A stretch of DNA of 64,000 nt from Streptomyces sp. NBC_00193 (lineage in GTDB: Bacteria; Actinomycetota; Actinomycetes; Streptomycetales; Streptomycetaceae), in NCBI RefSeq assembly GCF_026342735.1, contig NZ_JAPEMM010000001.1, positions 558,001 to 622,000 on the forward strand. Direction: 5' to 3'. A program made the translations under genes and the position numbers. Below the pieces are notes generated by a model. That model saw only the letters and a list, made by a program, of their open reading frames with translations, ran no database searches and was not told the DNA's origin. This document shows, one piece after another, positions 8,049 through 17,523 of this stretch; positions within the stretch are counted from its first letter, which is position 1, and every line of letters begins with the position of its first letter.

Positions 8049-11000
8049 ATGGCTGAAAACAGCCTTGCCAAAAACTTCGGCGATACCGTAATAGTGCGCC
8101 TTCCAGCGGCCTCTCCGGGACCGGAGATGCCTTCCCTTTCCGCATTCAACAGCGCGGGAAGCGATGTTTCATTCTGTAGCACTTTGGACTTCAAAGATGA
8201 ATGGAATGTCCTGACGCAAACAGCAAAGGACCGATGTCTGAGCCCGGTGGCGGTCCTGGTCACGGCTGCTGCCGACGTCCTTCGCCTGTGGTCCAAGCAG
8301 CCCGGCTTCTCCTTGGACCTGGCTGCCGCGGGGCTCGGCCCCGCGGTCGGCCCGCTCACCTTCGACGTACGCCCCGGGGACTCCTTCGCCGCGCGGGCCC
8401 AGCGCGTGGAGCAGCAGCTCTCCGAGCCGCCCCGGCCGCTCCCGGAGGCTCCCGCCACCGAGCCCGCCGCCGAACCCGCCACCGAACCCTCCGCCCTCAC
8501 CTGCACGTTCGCCGAGCGCGACGGCGTCCTCACCGTCACCTGGGACGTGCAGGCGGCGCAGTTCCCCGCCGGTTTCCCCGCCGACCTCGTCGCCGTCTGC
8601 GCCGACCTCCTCGACCTGCTGGCGCGCGAGCCCGGGGCCTGGGACGCACCGGGCCGGCTCGCCGCGCTCCCCCGGTGGCAGACCGCCGAGCGCGCCGCGG
8701 CCAACGACACGGCCGCGGACCTGCCGGCCGCCACGCTCTGCGGTCTCGTCGAGGCGCGGACCGCCGAGTCCCCCGACGCCATCGCCGTGCTCGCCGACGA
8801 CGGGGAGCTGACGTACGCCGAGACCCTCACCGCCGCCCGGCGCCTCGCCCGCCGGCTGATCGGCCTCGGCGCGACTCCCGGGCAGCTGGTGGGCGTGGTG
8901 GTCGACAAGTGCCTCGCCCAGGTCCCGTCCGTCCTCGGCGTCACCCTGTCCCGGGCCGCGTACCTGCCGATCGACCCCTCCTGGCCCGCCGCCCGCCGCG
9001 CCCAGCTGGTGGACCAGGGCGGTGTGCGGATCGTCGTGACCACACCGCACCTGCGCGACACCTCCGCATGGCCGGCCGGCGTCACCCTCGTCACCCTCGA
9101 GGACACCGAGGTGCTGGAAGCCCCCGACGGGCCCCTGGAGACGGCGCCCACCCCGGACGACCTGGCCTACGTGATCTTCACCTCCGGTTCCACGGGCCGC
9201 CCCAAGGGCGTGGTCGTCGACCACCGCGGCGCGGCCAACACCGTCCAGGACATCAACGAGCGCTTCGGCGTCGGCCCCGCCGACCGGGTGCTCGCCCTGT
9301 CCTCCCTCAGCTTCGACCTCTCCGTCTACGACGTGTTCGGCACCCTCGCGGCCGGCGCCGCAGTGGTCCTGCCGGCCCCCGCCCGGGCCCACGACCCCGA
9401 GCACTGGTCGCAGTTGGTGGACCGCCACGGGGTCACCGTCTGGAACTCGGTGCCGGCCCTGCTGCGCCTGTGGCTGGACTCCCCCGCCCCCGTCCCCGCC
9501 GGGGCGCCGCTGCGCCTGGTGATGCTCAGCGGCGACTGGATCCCGGTGTCCCTGCCGGACGAGCTGCGCGTCCCGTACCCGGACGCCCGGGTCATCAGCC
9601 TCGGCGGGGCGACGGAGGCGTCCATCTGGTCGGTCCACTACCCGGTCGGCGAGGTTCCCGCCGAGTGGAACCGGATCCCGTACGGCAAGCCGCTCGCGAA
9701 CCAGACCCTGCACGTGCTCGACCACCACCTGGACCCGTGCCCCGTCTGGACCACCGGCGAGATCTACATCGGCGGCATCGGTGTGGCCAAGGGCTACTGG
9801 GCCGACCCGACACGGACCGCCGAGCGCTTCGTGGTCCACCCGGCCACCGGGGAGACGCTGTACCGGACCGGCGACCTCGGGCGCTACCTGTCCGGCGGGG
9901 ACATCGAGTTCCTCGGCCGGGAGGACAGCCAGGTCAAGGTCAACGGGTTCCGCATCGAACTCGACGAGATCTCGGCCGTGCTGCGCCGCCAGAGCGGAGT
10001 GCGCGAGGCGATCCTCACGGTCGCCACCAACCCGGACAGCGGTCGCGGACAGCTCGTCGCCTACGTGGTGCCCGAGGACGGCGCCGCCGCACCGGTGGCC
10101 GCCTCCCCCGGCGCCTCCCCCGACACCGCCGCCGGCACCTCCGCCTGGCCGGCCGCACTCGACGCCGCCCACACGGAGCTGCACCGCGCCGCGTCCGAAC
10201 TCGCCCCGGACATCGCCTCGTTCCGCTCGACCTGGCACGGACTCGAAGGCCTCGCGCCCACGGTCATGGCCCGTACCTTCGCCCGCCTCGGCTTCTTCAC
10301 CGCCGCCGGCTCCACGGCCACCGTGGACGAGATCGTGGCGGGCGGGAAGGTGCTGCCCCTGTACCGCGGACTGATCAGCCAGTGGGCGGCGGTCCTCGCG
10401 GACCTCGGCGTGCTGCGCGCCACCGGCCGGCCCGACGAGTACCGCGCCGACGGCGCGCTCGACGCCGACGCGCTCGGCCGTGAGATCGACGCCGTCCTCG
10501 CCGGGATCACGGCGGCGGGTCCCGACCGGACTCTCCTCGACTACTTCACCTCCTGCATCGAGCGCCAACTGCCGCTGCTGCACGGCGAGACCCGCCCGCT
10601 GAACCTGCTGCTCCCCGACGGGGACTGGCGGGTGACCGAGGCCCTGTACGCGGCCAACCCGGCGGCCCGGCTGCAGAACAGGATCGCCGCCCAGGCCGTC
10701 CGCGCCTTCGCCGAGGACTTCCCGGCCGACCGCACGGTCCGGGTCCTCGAGATCGGCGCGGGCACCGGCTCGACGGCGGACGCGGTGCTGGCGGCGCTGC
10801 CGGCGGACCGGGTCGCCTACCGGTTCACCGATCTGTCCACCGCCTTCACCGAGCGGGCCAGGAAGCGCTACGAAGGGGTCCATCCCTTCGTCGAGTACGG
10901 CCTGTTCGACATCGACGCCGACCCGGCCGGGCAGGGCCTGCCGGCCGGCGGGGTGGACGTCGTCGTCGCGGCGAACGTGCTGCACGACGCCAAGCACCTG

Positions 11001-11720
11001 ACCCGCACCCTGCGCCACACCCGCGGACTGCTGGCCCCCGGCGGACTGCTCGTACTGATCGAGGGGACCGTCAACTCCCCCCTCAACATGATCAGTTTCG
11101 CCTTCCTCGAAGGCTTCGGGAACTACCAGGACCAGCGCGAGGCCACCCTGCTGTCCGTCCCCCAGTGGCGCGAGCAGCTGACCGCGGCCGGCTTCACCCG
11201 CTTCGCCCCGGTGCCCGAGGGCGAGCCCGTCGTGGACGCGCTGGTCCAGCACGTCCTGCTGGCCGGGACCCCCGGGCAGGAGGGCGTCGCCGACGCCGCA
11301 CTGGACGTCTCCTCCCTCGGCAGGGCGCTGGCCGGGCTGCTGCCCGACTACATGGTCCCGCACCACTTCCTGGTCCTCGACGAGGTCCCGCTGAGCGCCA
11401 ACGGCAAGGTCGACCGCTCCGCCCTCCCCTCCCCCTGGACCGAGCCGGAACCGCAGGAACGGACCGAACCGCTCTCCGAACTGGAGCGGCGCCTGCACGA
11501 GATCTGGTGCGACGCCCTGGGCCACAGCGGCTTCGGCACCGAGGACAACTTCTTCGACCTCGGCGGCGACTCCCTCCACGCCGTCCGCATCGCCGGCCGG
11601 CTCCGCGCCGAGCTCGGCATCGACAAGGCCGGCGACGAGGCCATCGACATGCTCTTCCAGGCCCCGACCATCAAGGAACTGGCCCTGGCGCTGTCCCTCG
11701 AAGCCGGGACCGCGGCATGA
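8049..11720 (+). CDS. NRPS: Cy C-lobe remnant, A (with embedded methyltransferase), PCP
   Basis: 1223 residues. Residues ~40-225 align by eye with only the C-terminal half of a cyclization (Cy) domain (LSPVAVLVTAAADVLRLWS, VGPLTFDVRPGDSFAARA); the N-lobe with the catalytic motif is absent. The adenylation domain runs from ~225, with FTSGSTGRPKG at ~375 and GGATEASIWS, wording typical of pyochelin/yersiniabactin/mycobactin-type Cys or Ser activators. Motif A4, FDLSVYDVFG, gives D-L-Y, the first three residues of the known Cys code. Between A8 (GREDSQVKVNGFR, ~622) and A10 (ANGKVDRSALP, ~1117) is an inserted SAM-dependent methyltransferase-type domain with intact motif VLEIGAGTGS (~899), as in PchF; a PchE-like epimerase role is the alternative. 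The PCP has GGDSL (~1172). It starts the five-gene NRPS operon and overlaps the next gene by four bases. Confidence 0.92.
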   Translation: MAENSLAKNFGDTVIVRLPAASPGPEMPSLSAFNSAGSDVSFCSTLDFKDEWNVLTQTAKDRCLSPVAVLVTAAADVLRLWSKQPGFSLDLAAAGLGPAVGPLTFDVRPGDSFAARAQRVEQQLSEPPRPLPEAPATEPAAEPATEPSALTCTFAERDGVLTVTWDVQAAQFPAGFPADLVAVCADLLDLLAREPGAWDAPGRLAALPRWQTAERAAANDTAADLPAATLCGLVEARTAESPDAIAVLADDGELTYAETLTAARRLARRLIGLGATPGQLVGVVVDKCLAQVPSVLGVTLSRAAYLPIDPSWPAARRAQLVDQGGVRIVVTTPHLRDTSAWPAGVTLVTLEDTEVLEAPDGPLETAPTPDDLAYVIFTSGSTGRPKGVVVDHRGAANTVQDINERFGVGPADRVLALSSLSFDLSVYDVFGTLAAGAAVVLPAPARAHDPEHWSQLVDRHGVTVWNSVPALLRLWLDSPAPVPAGAPLRLVMLSGDWIPVSLPDELRVPYPDARVISLGGATEASIWSVHYPVGEVPAEWNRIPYGKPLANQTLHVLDHHLDPCPVWTTGEIYIGGIGVAKGYWADPTRTAERFVVHPATGETLYRTGDLGRYLSGGDIEFLGREDSQVKVNGFRIELDEISAVLRRQSGVREAILTVATNPDSGRGQLVAYVVPEDGAAAPVAASPGASPDTAAGTSAWPAALDAAHTELHRAASELAPDIASFRSTWHGLEGLAPTVMARTFARLGFFTAAGSTATVDEIVAGGKVLPLYRGLISQWAAVLADLGVLRATGRPDEYRADGALDADALGREIDAVLAGITAAGPDRTLLDYFTSCIERQLPLLHGETRPLNLLLPDGDWRVTEALYAANPAARLQNRIAAQAVRAFAEDFPADRTVRVLEIGAGTGSTADAVLAALPADRVAYRFTDLSTAFTERARKRYEGVHPFVEYGLFDIDADPAGQGLPAGGVDVVVAANVLHDAKHLTRTLRHTRGLLAPGGLLVLIEGTVNSPLNMISFAFLEGFGNYQDQREATLLSVPQWREQLTAAGFTRFAPVPEGEPVVDALVQHVLLAGTPGQEGVADAALDVSSLGRALAGLLPDYMVPHHFLVLDEVPLSANGKVDRSALPSPWTEPEPQERTEPLSELERRLHEIWCDALGHSGFGTEDNFFDLGGDSLHAVRIAGRLRAELGIDKAGDEAIDMLFQAPTIKELALALSLEAGTAA

Positions 11721-14700
11721 CCGACCACGAACCCTTCCCGCTGACCCCCCTCCAGGAGGGCTACCTCGTCGGGATGTCCGACATGGTGGAGCTCGGCGGC
11801 TTCCGGCCGGGCTACTACGTCGAGATCGACCTGGTGGACCTCGACCCCGCCCGGGCCCGGCAGGCCCTGGAAACGCTGGTGCGCCGGCACGGCCATCTAC
11901 GGGTCGTGGTCGACGGGGCCGGCACCCAGCGGGTGCTGCCCGAGGCGCAGACCCCGCCGCTGCCGCTGCGGGTGACGGACCTGACCGGCCTCGACGAGGA
12001 CCGGCAGCGCGCCGCGCTCGCGGCCACCCGCGAGCGGATGTGCGAGGAGGGCGTCGACCCCGGGACCTGGCCGCTGTTCGAGATCGTCGTCCAGCGCGTC
12101 CGTGAGCGCCGGTTCCGCGCCCACATCTCGATGAGCCTGCTGCTCCTGGACGGACGGGGCATCCGCCGGGTGATGGACGAGTGGCGGACCTACTACGACG
12201 ATCCCGCGGCAGTGCTCCCCGAACCGGCGGCGACCTACCGCGACAGCCGGATGGAGCTGCTCGCGCACGAGAACTCCCCCGCGTACCGGGAGCAGTGGCG
12301 GTACTGGGAGGAGCGGCTCGACACCCTGCCGGACGCCCCCCGGCTGCCGCTGGCGGTGCAGCCCGCGGCCATCGCGTCCGTCCGCTTCCGGCGCCGCACC
12401 CACCACCTCGGCCAGGAGCAGTGGCAGCGGCTGTGCGCCACCTTCCGCGGCCACCGGGTGCTGCCGACGACCGCGCTGCTCCACGTGTTCGCCGAGGTCA
12501 TCGGCGCCTGGGCGGACTCCCCCAGGTTCAGCCTGAACATGCTGCACCAGAACTGGGCCACCTCCCGCCCGCACATGGCGGACGTGGTGGGCCAGTTCGG
12601 GGCGACGCTGCCGCTGGAGGTGAACCTGAACGGGTCCGACGGATCCGCGGACTTCTGGGAGCGGGCACGGAACCTGCAGAAGCAGGTGATCCGGGACCTC
12701 CAGAACGCCGACGTCGCGGGCGTGGCCATCACCCGCGCGCTGGCGGCCCGCCGCGGCTGGACCTCGCGCGCCGCGCTGCCGTACGTCTTCACCAGCATGC
12801 TCAAACCCGGCGCGACGCCCGCGCCGGACACGGCGACGGCGGCCCCGCGCGGAGCGGGCTCCGAAGGACCGGTGGGGCGGCTCGCCTGCCGTGAGGTCTT
12901 CAGTGATCTGCGCACCCCGCAGGTGCTGGTCGACAACCAGCTCCACAGCGGGGCGGCCGGCGGCGTCGACTGCGTCTGGGACGTGGTCGACGCGGCCTTC
13001 CCGGCCGGGCTGCCGGACCTGATGTTCGACGCCTACGCGCGGATGCTGGACCTGCTCGCCGGCCCGGACGCGGCCACGGCGGCGCCCGATCCGGTACCCA
13101 CCGCCCACCGGGCCCTCGTGGAGGCCCTGAACACCGCCGTCTCGGCGCCGCCCGAGGAGCGGCTGGAGGACGGGTTCCTGCGCCGCGCGGCCCTCGATCC
13201 CGGGGCGGTCGCGGTGCTGAGCGCCCGCCGGACCCTCACCTACGGCGAACTGGAGTCCCGTTCACGGGCGGTGGCGGCCTGGCTGCGCTCCCGGGGCGTC
13301 GGCCGCGGCGACGTCGTACCGGTCGTGATGGCCAAGGGCTGGGAGCAGATCGTCGGCGTCCTGGGAGTCCTGCGGGCCGGGGCCGCCTACTGTCCCGTGG
13401 ACGCCGCCCTCCCGGCCGAGCGGATCGGCCACCTGCTGGACACCTGCTCCGCTCCGGCGGTGCTCGTCCAGTCGCACACCGCTCCCGCCTCCGGGGCGAC
13501 GGGCTCCCGGCCGCAACTGGCCGTGGACGAGGCCGAATCCGAGTCCGATTCCGAGTCCGAATCCGAGTCCGAGTCCGAGGACGCGTACGGGACCGTCGGC
13601 GGGGCCGAGGCCGGGCCGGACGCCGCCCACGGCGGCACGCCCGAGGACCTCGCCTACATCATCTACACCTCGGGTTCCACGGGGCTCCCCAAGGGCGTCA
13701 TGATCGAGCACCGGGCGGCCGTCAACACCATCGCCGACGTCAACGAGCGGGTGGCGCTGACCCCGGCCGACCGGGTCTTCTGCATCTCGTCGCTGAGCTT
13801 CGACCTGTCGGTGTGGGACGTGTTCGGCGCCCTCGCCGCCGGGTCGGCCCTGGTGCTCCCGGCCGCCGCATCCCGGCCCGATCCGGTGGGCTGGGCCGAG
13901 ACCGCGGCCGCCTTCGGGGTGACGGTGTGGAACTCCGTGCCGGCGCTGGCCCAGATGCTGGCCGAGGCCGACGGAGCCTCGGGGGGCTGCGCCAAGCCGC
14001 CCGTCCGGGCCTTCCTGATGAGCGGCGACTGGATCCCCACCACGCTGCCGGACCTGCTGCGCTCGCGGTGGCCGGCCGTCCGGCTGATCGCGATGGGCGG
14101 CGCCACCGAGGCGTCCATCTGGTCGAACGTCCACGAGATCGGCGAGGTCGACCCGGCCTGGCCGAGCATCCCGTACGGCGTCCCGCTGCGGAACCAGACC
14201 ATGCGGGTGCTCGACCACCGGCTGGGGCTGCGCCCGCCCTGGGCGGTGGGCCGGATCCACATCGGCGGCGCGGGACTCAGCACGGGCTACTGGGCGGACG
14301 AGGAGCGGACCGCGGAGCGGTTCTTCCACCATCCGTCCGGGGGCGAGCGGCTGTACTGGACGGGCGACCTCGGCTGCTACCGGCCGGACGGCACCATCGA
14401 GTTCCTCGGCCGCGAGGACCGCCAGCTCAAGATCCAGGGGTTCCGGGTCGAACCGGGCGAGGTCGAGGCGGCCGTCCGCGAACACCCGGCGGTGCGCGAG
14501 TGCGTGGTCGACGGCGTGGCGGCGCCCGGCGGCCAGCGGCGGCTGGTCGCCCTCGTGGTCCCGTACGAGTCCGCCGTGCTCGACGACCGGACGGTCCTGG
14601 CGCACCTGCGCTCGCGGCTCCCGCACTACCTGGTCCCCGGACAGGTCCACGTACTGGACCGGCTCCCGCTGACTCCCAACGGCAAGGTGGACGTGGCGGG

Positions 14701-15850
14701 TGCGCTGGCCGGGATCGCGGCACGGACCCCGGCCCGGGCGGTCGACGCGGCGGGCGCCGCGGACGCGCCGGAGGAGTCCGCGGCCGGCGGACCGCGGGAG
14801 GCGCTGAGCGCGCTCTGGACGGAGCTGCTCGGGATCGCCCCGGTCGGCCCGGACGACAACTTCTTCGCGCTGGGCGGCAATTCGCTGCTCGCCCTGCGGC
14901 TGGTCACCCGGATCCGGACCGACCTCGGAGTCGAGCTGCCGTTCGGCCAGGTCTTCGAGGCGCCGACGGTGCGCGCCCTCGCCGCACGGATCGGGGAACA
15001 CGACCTGACGGCTTCCAGCCGGGTCCTGCTGTCCGCCGGGACCGGCGCCGCGGACGGCGTGCCGCTGTTCCTCTTCCACCCGGTCGGCGGCTCCGTCGCC
15101 GCCTACACCGGCTTCGCGCAGGCGTGGCCGGGTCCCGTCCACGCCTTCCAGAGCCGTGGCCTCGCCGAGGGCACGATCCGGGCGTGCGAACCGGACCTGG
15201 AGACCATGGCCAGGGCCTACCGGGAGGAGCTCCAGCGGGTGCGGCCCGCGGGCCCGTACGCCCTGGGCGGCTGGTCGATGGGCGGCGTGCTCGCCCAGGC
15301 CGTGGCGGGACAACTCGCCGGGCAGGGCCACGAGGTGGCGCTGTTCATGATCGACAGCGATCTTCTGGAGGACCGTTCGCCCGCCACCGAGGCGGACCGG
15401 CACGTGGAGTTCCTCGGCGACCTGGCCGGGGGGCGGCTGCCCGCCGAGGCCCGCGCCGCGGTCCTGGCCGCACCGGCCGGACGGCTCGTGGAGACCGGTG
15501 CGGAGGTGGCCTGCGCGAACGGCTGGCTGCCCGCCGAGGCCGGCACGGCCCAGTACGAGCTGCTCATGCGGGTGCACGCGCACAACCTCGCGGTCCTGGA
15601 CGCCCACCGGCCGGACAAACTCGACGTGCCCGCCCTGCTGTTGCTGGCCGGCGAGGTCGACCGCCCCGATCCGGTGGCCGCCTGGCAGGACCTCGTCCCG
15701 GGCATCGAGGTCGAGGTCTGGCCGTACGACCACTACTCGATCGTCGGCCCCGAAGCGCTGCCCGCCGTCGCCGGCCGGGCCGGTGCCTGGCTCGGTGCGA
15801 CGCTCGCCGCCCGCGCAGAAGCCGTATCCGTCACGCAGGACAGGAACTGA
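11717..15850 (+). CDS. NRPS termination module, Cy-A-PCP-TE
   Basis: 1377 residues from the ATG that overlaps the previous stop (ATGA). Residues 1-440 are a heterocyclization domain, but its signature reads SLLLLDGRG (about residue 138) instead of DxxxxDxxS: the first Asp is Ser and the final Ser is Gly. The A domain has YTSGSTGLPKG (~650), GGATEASIWS and GREDRQLKIQGFR (~900); motif A4 gives D-L-W rather than D-L-Y, so its substrate may differ from that of the first NRPS. An acidic Ser-rich insertion lies between A2 and A3. The PCP is LGGNSL (~1053). A type I thioesterase closes the protein, with nucleophile GWSMGG (~1184) and a late His in YDHYSIVG. The TE would release the finished chain by hydrolysis or cyclization. 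With an intact TE this is the natural last module. Confidence 0.93.
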   Translation: MTDHEPFPLTPLQEGYLVGMSDMVELGGFRPGYYVEIDLVDLDPARARQALETLVRRHGHLRVVVDGAGTQRVLPEAQTPPLPLRVTDLTGLDEDRQRAALAATRERMCEEGVDPGTWPLFEIVVQRVRERRFRAHISMSLLLLDGRGIRRVMDEWRTYYDDPAAVLPEPAATYRDSRMELLAHENSPAYREQWRYWEERLDTLPDAPRLPLAVQPAAIASVRFRRRTHHLGQEQWQRLCATFRGHRVLPTTALLHVFAEVIGAWADSPRFSLNMLHQNWATSRPHMADVVGQFGATLPLEVNLNGSDGSADFWERARNLQKQVIRDLQNADVAGVAITRALAARRGWTSRAALPYVFTSMLKPGATPAPDTATAAPRGAGSEGPVGRLACREVFSDLRTPQVLVDNQLHSGAAGGVDCVWDVVDAAFPAGLPDLMFDAYARMLDLLAGPDAATAAPDPVPTAHRALVEALNTAVSAPPEERLEDGFLRRAALDPGAVAVLSARRTLTYGELESRSRAVAAWLRSRGVGRGDVVPVVMAKGWEQIVGVLGVLRAGAAYCPVDAALPAERIGHLLDTCSAPAVLVQSHTAPASGATGSRPQLAVDEAESESDSESESESESEDAYGTVGGAEAGPDAAHGGTPEDLAYIIYTSGSTGLPKGVMIEHRAAVNTIADVNERVALTPADRVFCISSLSFDLSVWDVFGALAAGSALVLPAAASRPDPVGWAETAAAFGVTVWNSVPALAQMLAEADGASGGCAKPPVRAFLMSGDWIPTTLPDLLRSRWPAVRLIAMGGATEASIWSNVHEIGEVDPAWPSIPYGVPLRNQTMRVLDHRLGLRPPWAVGRIHIGGAGLSTGYWADEERTAERFFHHPSGGERLYWTGDLGCYRPDGTIEFLGREDRQLKIQGFRVEPGEVEAAVREHPAVRECVVDGVAAPGGQRRLVALVVPYESAVLDDRTVLAHLRSRLPHYLVPGQVHVLDRLPLTPNGKVDVAGALAGIAARTPARAVDAAGAADAPEESAAGGPREALSALWTELLGIAPVGPDDNFFALGGNSLLALRLVTRIRTDLGVELPFGQVFEAPTVRALAARIGEHDLTASSRVLLSAGTGAADGVPLFLFHPVGGSVAAYTGFAQAWPGPVHAFQSRGLAEGTIRACEPDLETMARAYREELQRVRPAGPYALGGWSMGGVLAQAVAGQLAGQGHEVALFMIDSDLLEDRSPATEADRHVEFLGDLAGGRLPAEARAAVLAAPAGRLVETGAEVACANGWLPAEAGTAQYELLMRVHAHNLAVLDAHRPDKLDVPALLLLAGEVDRPDPVAAWQDLVPGIEVEVWPYDHYSIVGPEALPAVAGRAGAWLGATLAARAEAVSVTQDRN
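13535..13576 (+). repeat. Seven 6-bp tandem units coding for (E/D)S in the A domain of NRPS 2
   Basis: Seven consecutive hexamers (GAATCC, GAGTCC or GATTCC) encode alternating Glu/Asp-Ser pairs. They sit in the loop between the A2 and A3 core motifs, so they probably form a surface insertion that the fold tolerates. Units differ only at the second and third bases, which suggests slippage expansion with later drift. Confidence 0.8.
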
Positions 15851-15852
15851 CC

Positions 15853-17523
15853 GTGCAGAAGCCGAATGTGAACACCGTGCCGATGAACTGCGTGTCGATG
15901 GACGGCCTGTCGATGGACGACGTGCGGCGCGCCGCGGCCGAGGTGCTGGGCGTGGAGGCCGGGTCGATCCCGGACTCCGCGAACCTGATCGGGCACGGGA
16001 TGGACTCCATCCGCATGATGCGGCTGGCCGGCGGCTGGCGCCGGGAGGGCGCGTCCGTGACCTTCCGGCAGCTGGCCCAGGAGCCGACCGTGGAGGCGTG
16101 GCACGCGCTGCTGACCGCGGGCCGCGCCCTCCCGCAGACCGCCGGGGGCCGCCCCGTCGACGCCGGGGCCCCCTTCGCCCTCACCCCGGTGCAGCGGGCG
16201 TACTGGATCGGCCGCCGTGCGGAGATGACCCTCGGCGGTGTCGGATGCCACGCCTACCTGGAATTCGACGGCAGCGGTGTCGAACCGGTGCGCCTCGAAG
16301 CGGCCGTGCGCCACGTCCTCGCCCGGCACGGCATGCTGCGGGCCCGGTTCCTCGACGACGGGCGCCAGCAGATCCTCGCCCGCAGTCCGTGGGCCGGGCT
16401 GACCGTCCACGACTTCGCCTCGACCGGCCCGGACAAGGCCGCCGTCCACCTCGGGGAGGTGCGCTCGCGGCTCTCCCACCGCGTCTTCGACGTGGCCGCG
16501 GGCGAGGTGGTCGACGTACAGCTGTCGCTGCTGCCGGACGGCCGCACCCGTATCCACTTCGGCATCGACCTGCTGGTCGCGGACGTGGCCAGCATCGAGC
16601 TCGTCCTCGCCGACCTCGCGGCGGCCTACCGCGACCCGGCACGGCTCGCGCCGCCGCCCGCGTACGGATTCCCCCAGTACCTGGAGGACCACCGGGCCTG
16701 GTCCGGCTCCGCCGGCGCCCCGGGCAGCCCGCTGGCGGTCGCCCGGGAGTTCTGGCACGAGCGGGTTCCCGGGATGCCGGTCGCCGGGCCGTCGCTCCCG
16801 CTGGCGGCGGCGCCCGAGGACATCGAGGAGCCGGTGTTCTCCCGGCGCAGCTTCACCCTGGCGCCGCCGGTGTGGGAGCGGATCACCGCCCGGGCCCGGG
16901 AGTTCGGCCTGACCCCCGCGATGGTCCTCGCGACCGCCTACGCGGAGGTGCTCGGGGCGTGGGGCGAGAACGACCACTTCCTGCTCAACGTGCCGCTGTT
17001 CGACCGGCAGCCGCTCGACGCCGAAGTGGGCGCCCTGGTGGCCGACTTCACCAACCTGGTGCTGCTCAGCGTGGACGTCCGCCGGCCCGCGCCCTTCGCG
17101 GAGCGGGCCCTCGGCCTGCAGGTCCAGCTCCAGGAGAACGCCTCGCACGCCCAGTACTCGACGCTGAGCGTGTTGCAGGACCTGCGCAGGGCGAACGGCG
17201 GCGCACGCGCCGGCGCCCCGGTGGTGTTCGCCTGCAACCTCGGTTCCGCCTTCGTGCCGCCCGAGGTCCGGGAGGAACTGGGCGAGTGGAGCTGGATGAT
17301 CTCCCAGACCCCGCAGGTCTGGCTGGACCACCAGGTGTACCGGACCGACGCGGGCGTGGTGCTGGCCTGGGACTCGGTCGACGCGCTCTTCCCGGAGGGT
17401 CTGATGGACACCATGCTCCGCTCCTACGAGGAGCTGCTGCTCGGGCTGGCGGGCCCCGAGGGCGCACAGGACCGGGCCGACGCCTGGTCCCGGCCGGCCG
17501 CGGTGGACGGGGCGGGCCGGTGA
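15853..17523 (+). CDS. Carrier protein-cyclization didomain (ArCP-like CP-Cy)
   Basis: 556 residues. The GTG at 15853 is chosen because it lies two bases after the previous stop and has AGGA just upstream. Residues ~20-90 are a carrier domain with GHGMDSIRMM (Ser about 49) followed by WRREGASVTFRQLAQEPTV, wording that matches the aryl carrier domains at the start of MbtB, HMWP2 and PchE. Residues ~110-540 are a complete cyclization domain with the canonical DLLVADVAS (DxxxxDxxS, about 239) and later VADFTNL and TPQVWLDHQ. There is no A domain. By family knowledge it would hold an acyl or aryl starter and condense and cyclize it onto Cys/Ser on another protein, presumably the A-MT-PCP subunit. 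The loading enzyme is not in the window. It overlaps the thioesterase gene by four bases (GTGA). Confidence 0.9.
   Translation: MQKPNVNTVPMNCVSMDGLSMDDVRRAAAEVLGVEAGSIPDSANLIGHGMDSIRMMRLAGGWRREGASVTFRQLAQEPTVEAWHALLTAGRALPQTAGGRPVDAGAPFALTPVQRAYWIGRRAEMTLGGVGCHAYLEFDGSGVEPVRLEAAVRHVLARHGMLRARFLDDGRQQILARSPWAGLTVHDFASTGPDKAAVHLGEVRSRLSHRVFDVAAGEVVDVQLSLLPDGRTRIHFGIDLLVADVASIELVLADLAAAYRDPARLAPPPAYGFPQYLEDHRAWSGSAGAPGSPLAVAREFWHERVPGMPVAGPSLPLAAAPEDIEEPVFSRRSFTLAPPVWERITARAREFGLTPAMVLATAYAEVLGAWGENDHFLLNVPLFDRQPLDAEVGALVADFTNLVLLSVDVRRPAPFAERALGLQVQLQENASHAQYSTLSVLQDLRRANGGARAGAPVVFACNLGSAFVPPEVREELGEWSWMISQTPQVWLDHQVYRTDAGVVLAWDSVDALFPEGLMDTMLRSYEELLLGLAGPEGAQDRADAWSRPAAVDGAGR

Noticed and set aside
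11165..11716. Extended N-terminus of the second NRPS gene
   Set aside because: This in-frame stretch overlaps the first NRPS gene and is Arg/Gly/Pro-rich without domain content; the ATG at 11717 overlaps the upstream stop and starts directly at the Cy domain.
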